From contig CBDUUP010000025.1 in the NCBI GenBank assembly GCA_965370435.1, forward strand, positions 1-20,890: a stretch of DNA of 20,890 bases, written 5' to 3'. Within the stretch, counting starts at the first letter, position 1. Every line of letters starts with the position of its first letter. Below the pieces are notes generated by a model. That model was not told where the DNA came from. It searched no databases and was given only the letters and a program-made list of their open reading frames with translations. Origin of the DNA: CBDUUP01 sp965370435 (lineage in GTDB: Bacteria > Chloroflexota > Anaerolineae > Anaerolineales > UBA11579). Position numbers and translations under genes: made by a program. Shown here piece after piece: positions 20,797 through 20,890 of the stretch.

Positions 20797-20890
20797 CCCC
20801 TATCCTGACAAATCATCTTCAAGTCTCGGGAAGGGCTTAGTGTAATGTTAAGCTAAATGTTGGTAAAAGATTGAAACACTGAATCGCTGA

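Overview
The window reads as a chromosomal segment of a GC-rich, probably anaerobic or facultative bacterium, most likely from Chloroflexota (Anaerolineae-like). The basis is the gene repertoire (Rex, Obg, NadD, an M42 aminopeptidase, a split F1 ATP synthase cluster followed by an MreB-like gene, and a cytochrome c/FeS/NrfD module) together with short degenerate intergenic repeats. No rRNA or other taxonomic marker is present, so this placement is inference. Housekeeping genes are clearly GC-rich; three patches (about 1-460, 1323-2150 and 3040-3840) are visibly AT-rich and hold poorly known small genes.

Layout. Positions 1-460 hold the 3' end of an AT-rich hypothetical gene and a non-coding stretch. 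proC (proline synthesis) follows, then an unrecognised four-helix membrane protein and a YkuE-like Tat/membrane-anchored metallophosphoesterase. At 3050-3760 lies a small AT-rich island bounded by near-identical 24-nt repeats. It carries a promoter, an orphan MbtH-like gene that lacks two signature tryptophans, and a 74-aa beta-barrel-like protein. An M42 aminopeptidase comes next, then a palindrome and the F1 genes atpA-atpG-atpD-atpC. The atpB/E/F/H genes are absent. atpA carries a large insertion at a variable loop. A divergent MreB paralogue sits 8 nt after atpC, and a strong terminator closes the unit.

Positions 10640-10895 separate this unit from convergent rex and hold a 190-bp hairpin-rich MITE-like element with long imperfect terminal inverted repeats. 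rex (minus) and obg (plus) diverge from an intergenic region containing a well-formed Rex operator. obg, nadD and a fosmidomycin-resistance-like MFS transporter follow on the plus strand and end at a bidirectional terminator.

From 14934 to 18371 a minus-strand operon encodes, in transcription order, a 40-aa single-helix protein missed by ordinary length cut-offs, a 126-aa six-cysteine membrane protein, a multihaem cytochrome c (seven intact haem motifs and one CxxCL), a Tat-exported 4x[4Fe-4S] protein, and an NrfD/HybB-type quinone-reacting membrane protein. It looks like a membrane module moving electrons between quinone and periplasm without a catalytic molybdoenzyme in view. Upstream are alternating ACCCAT/ATGGGT boxes, and next to them lies a NarX/NarL-like two-component pair (kinase 20702-19197, regulator 19222-18572) that plausibly controls it.

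The most unusual items are the redox operon with its two small membrane proteins, the MreB-like protein with altered ATPase motifs, the MbtH variant, and the dispersed GACCACT-type repeats.
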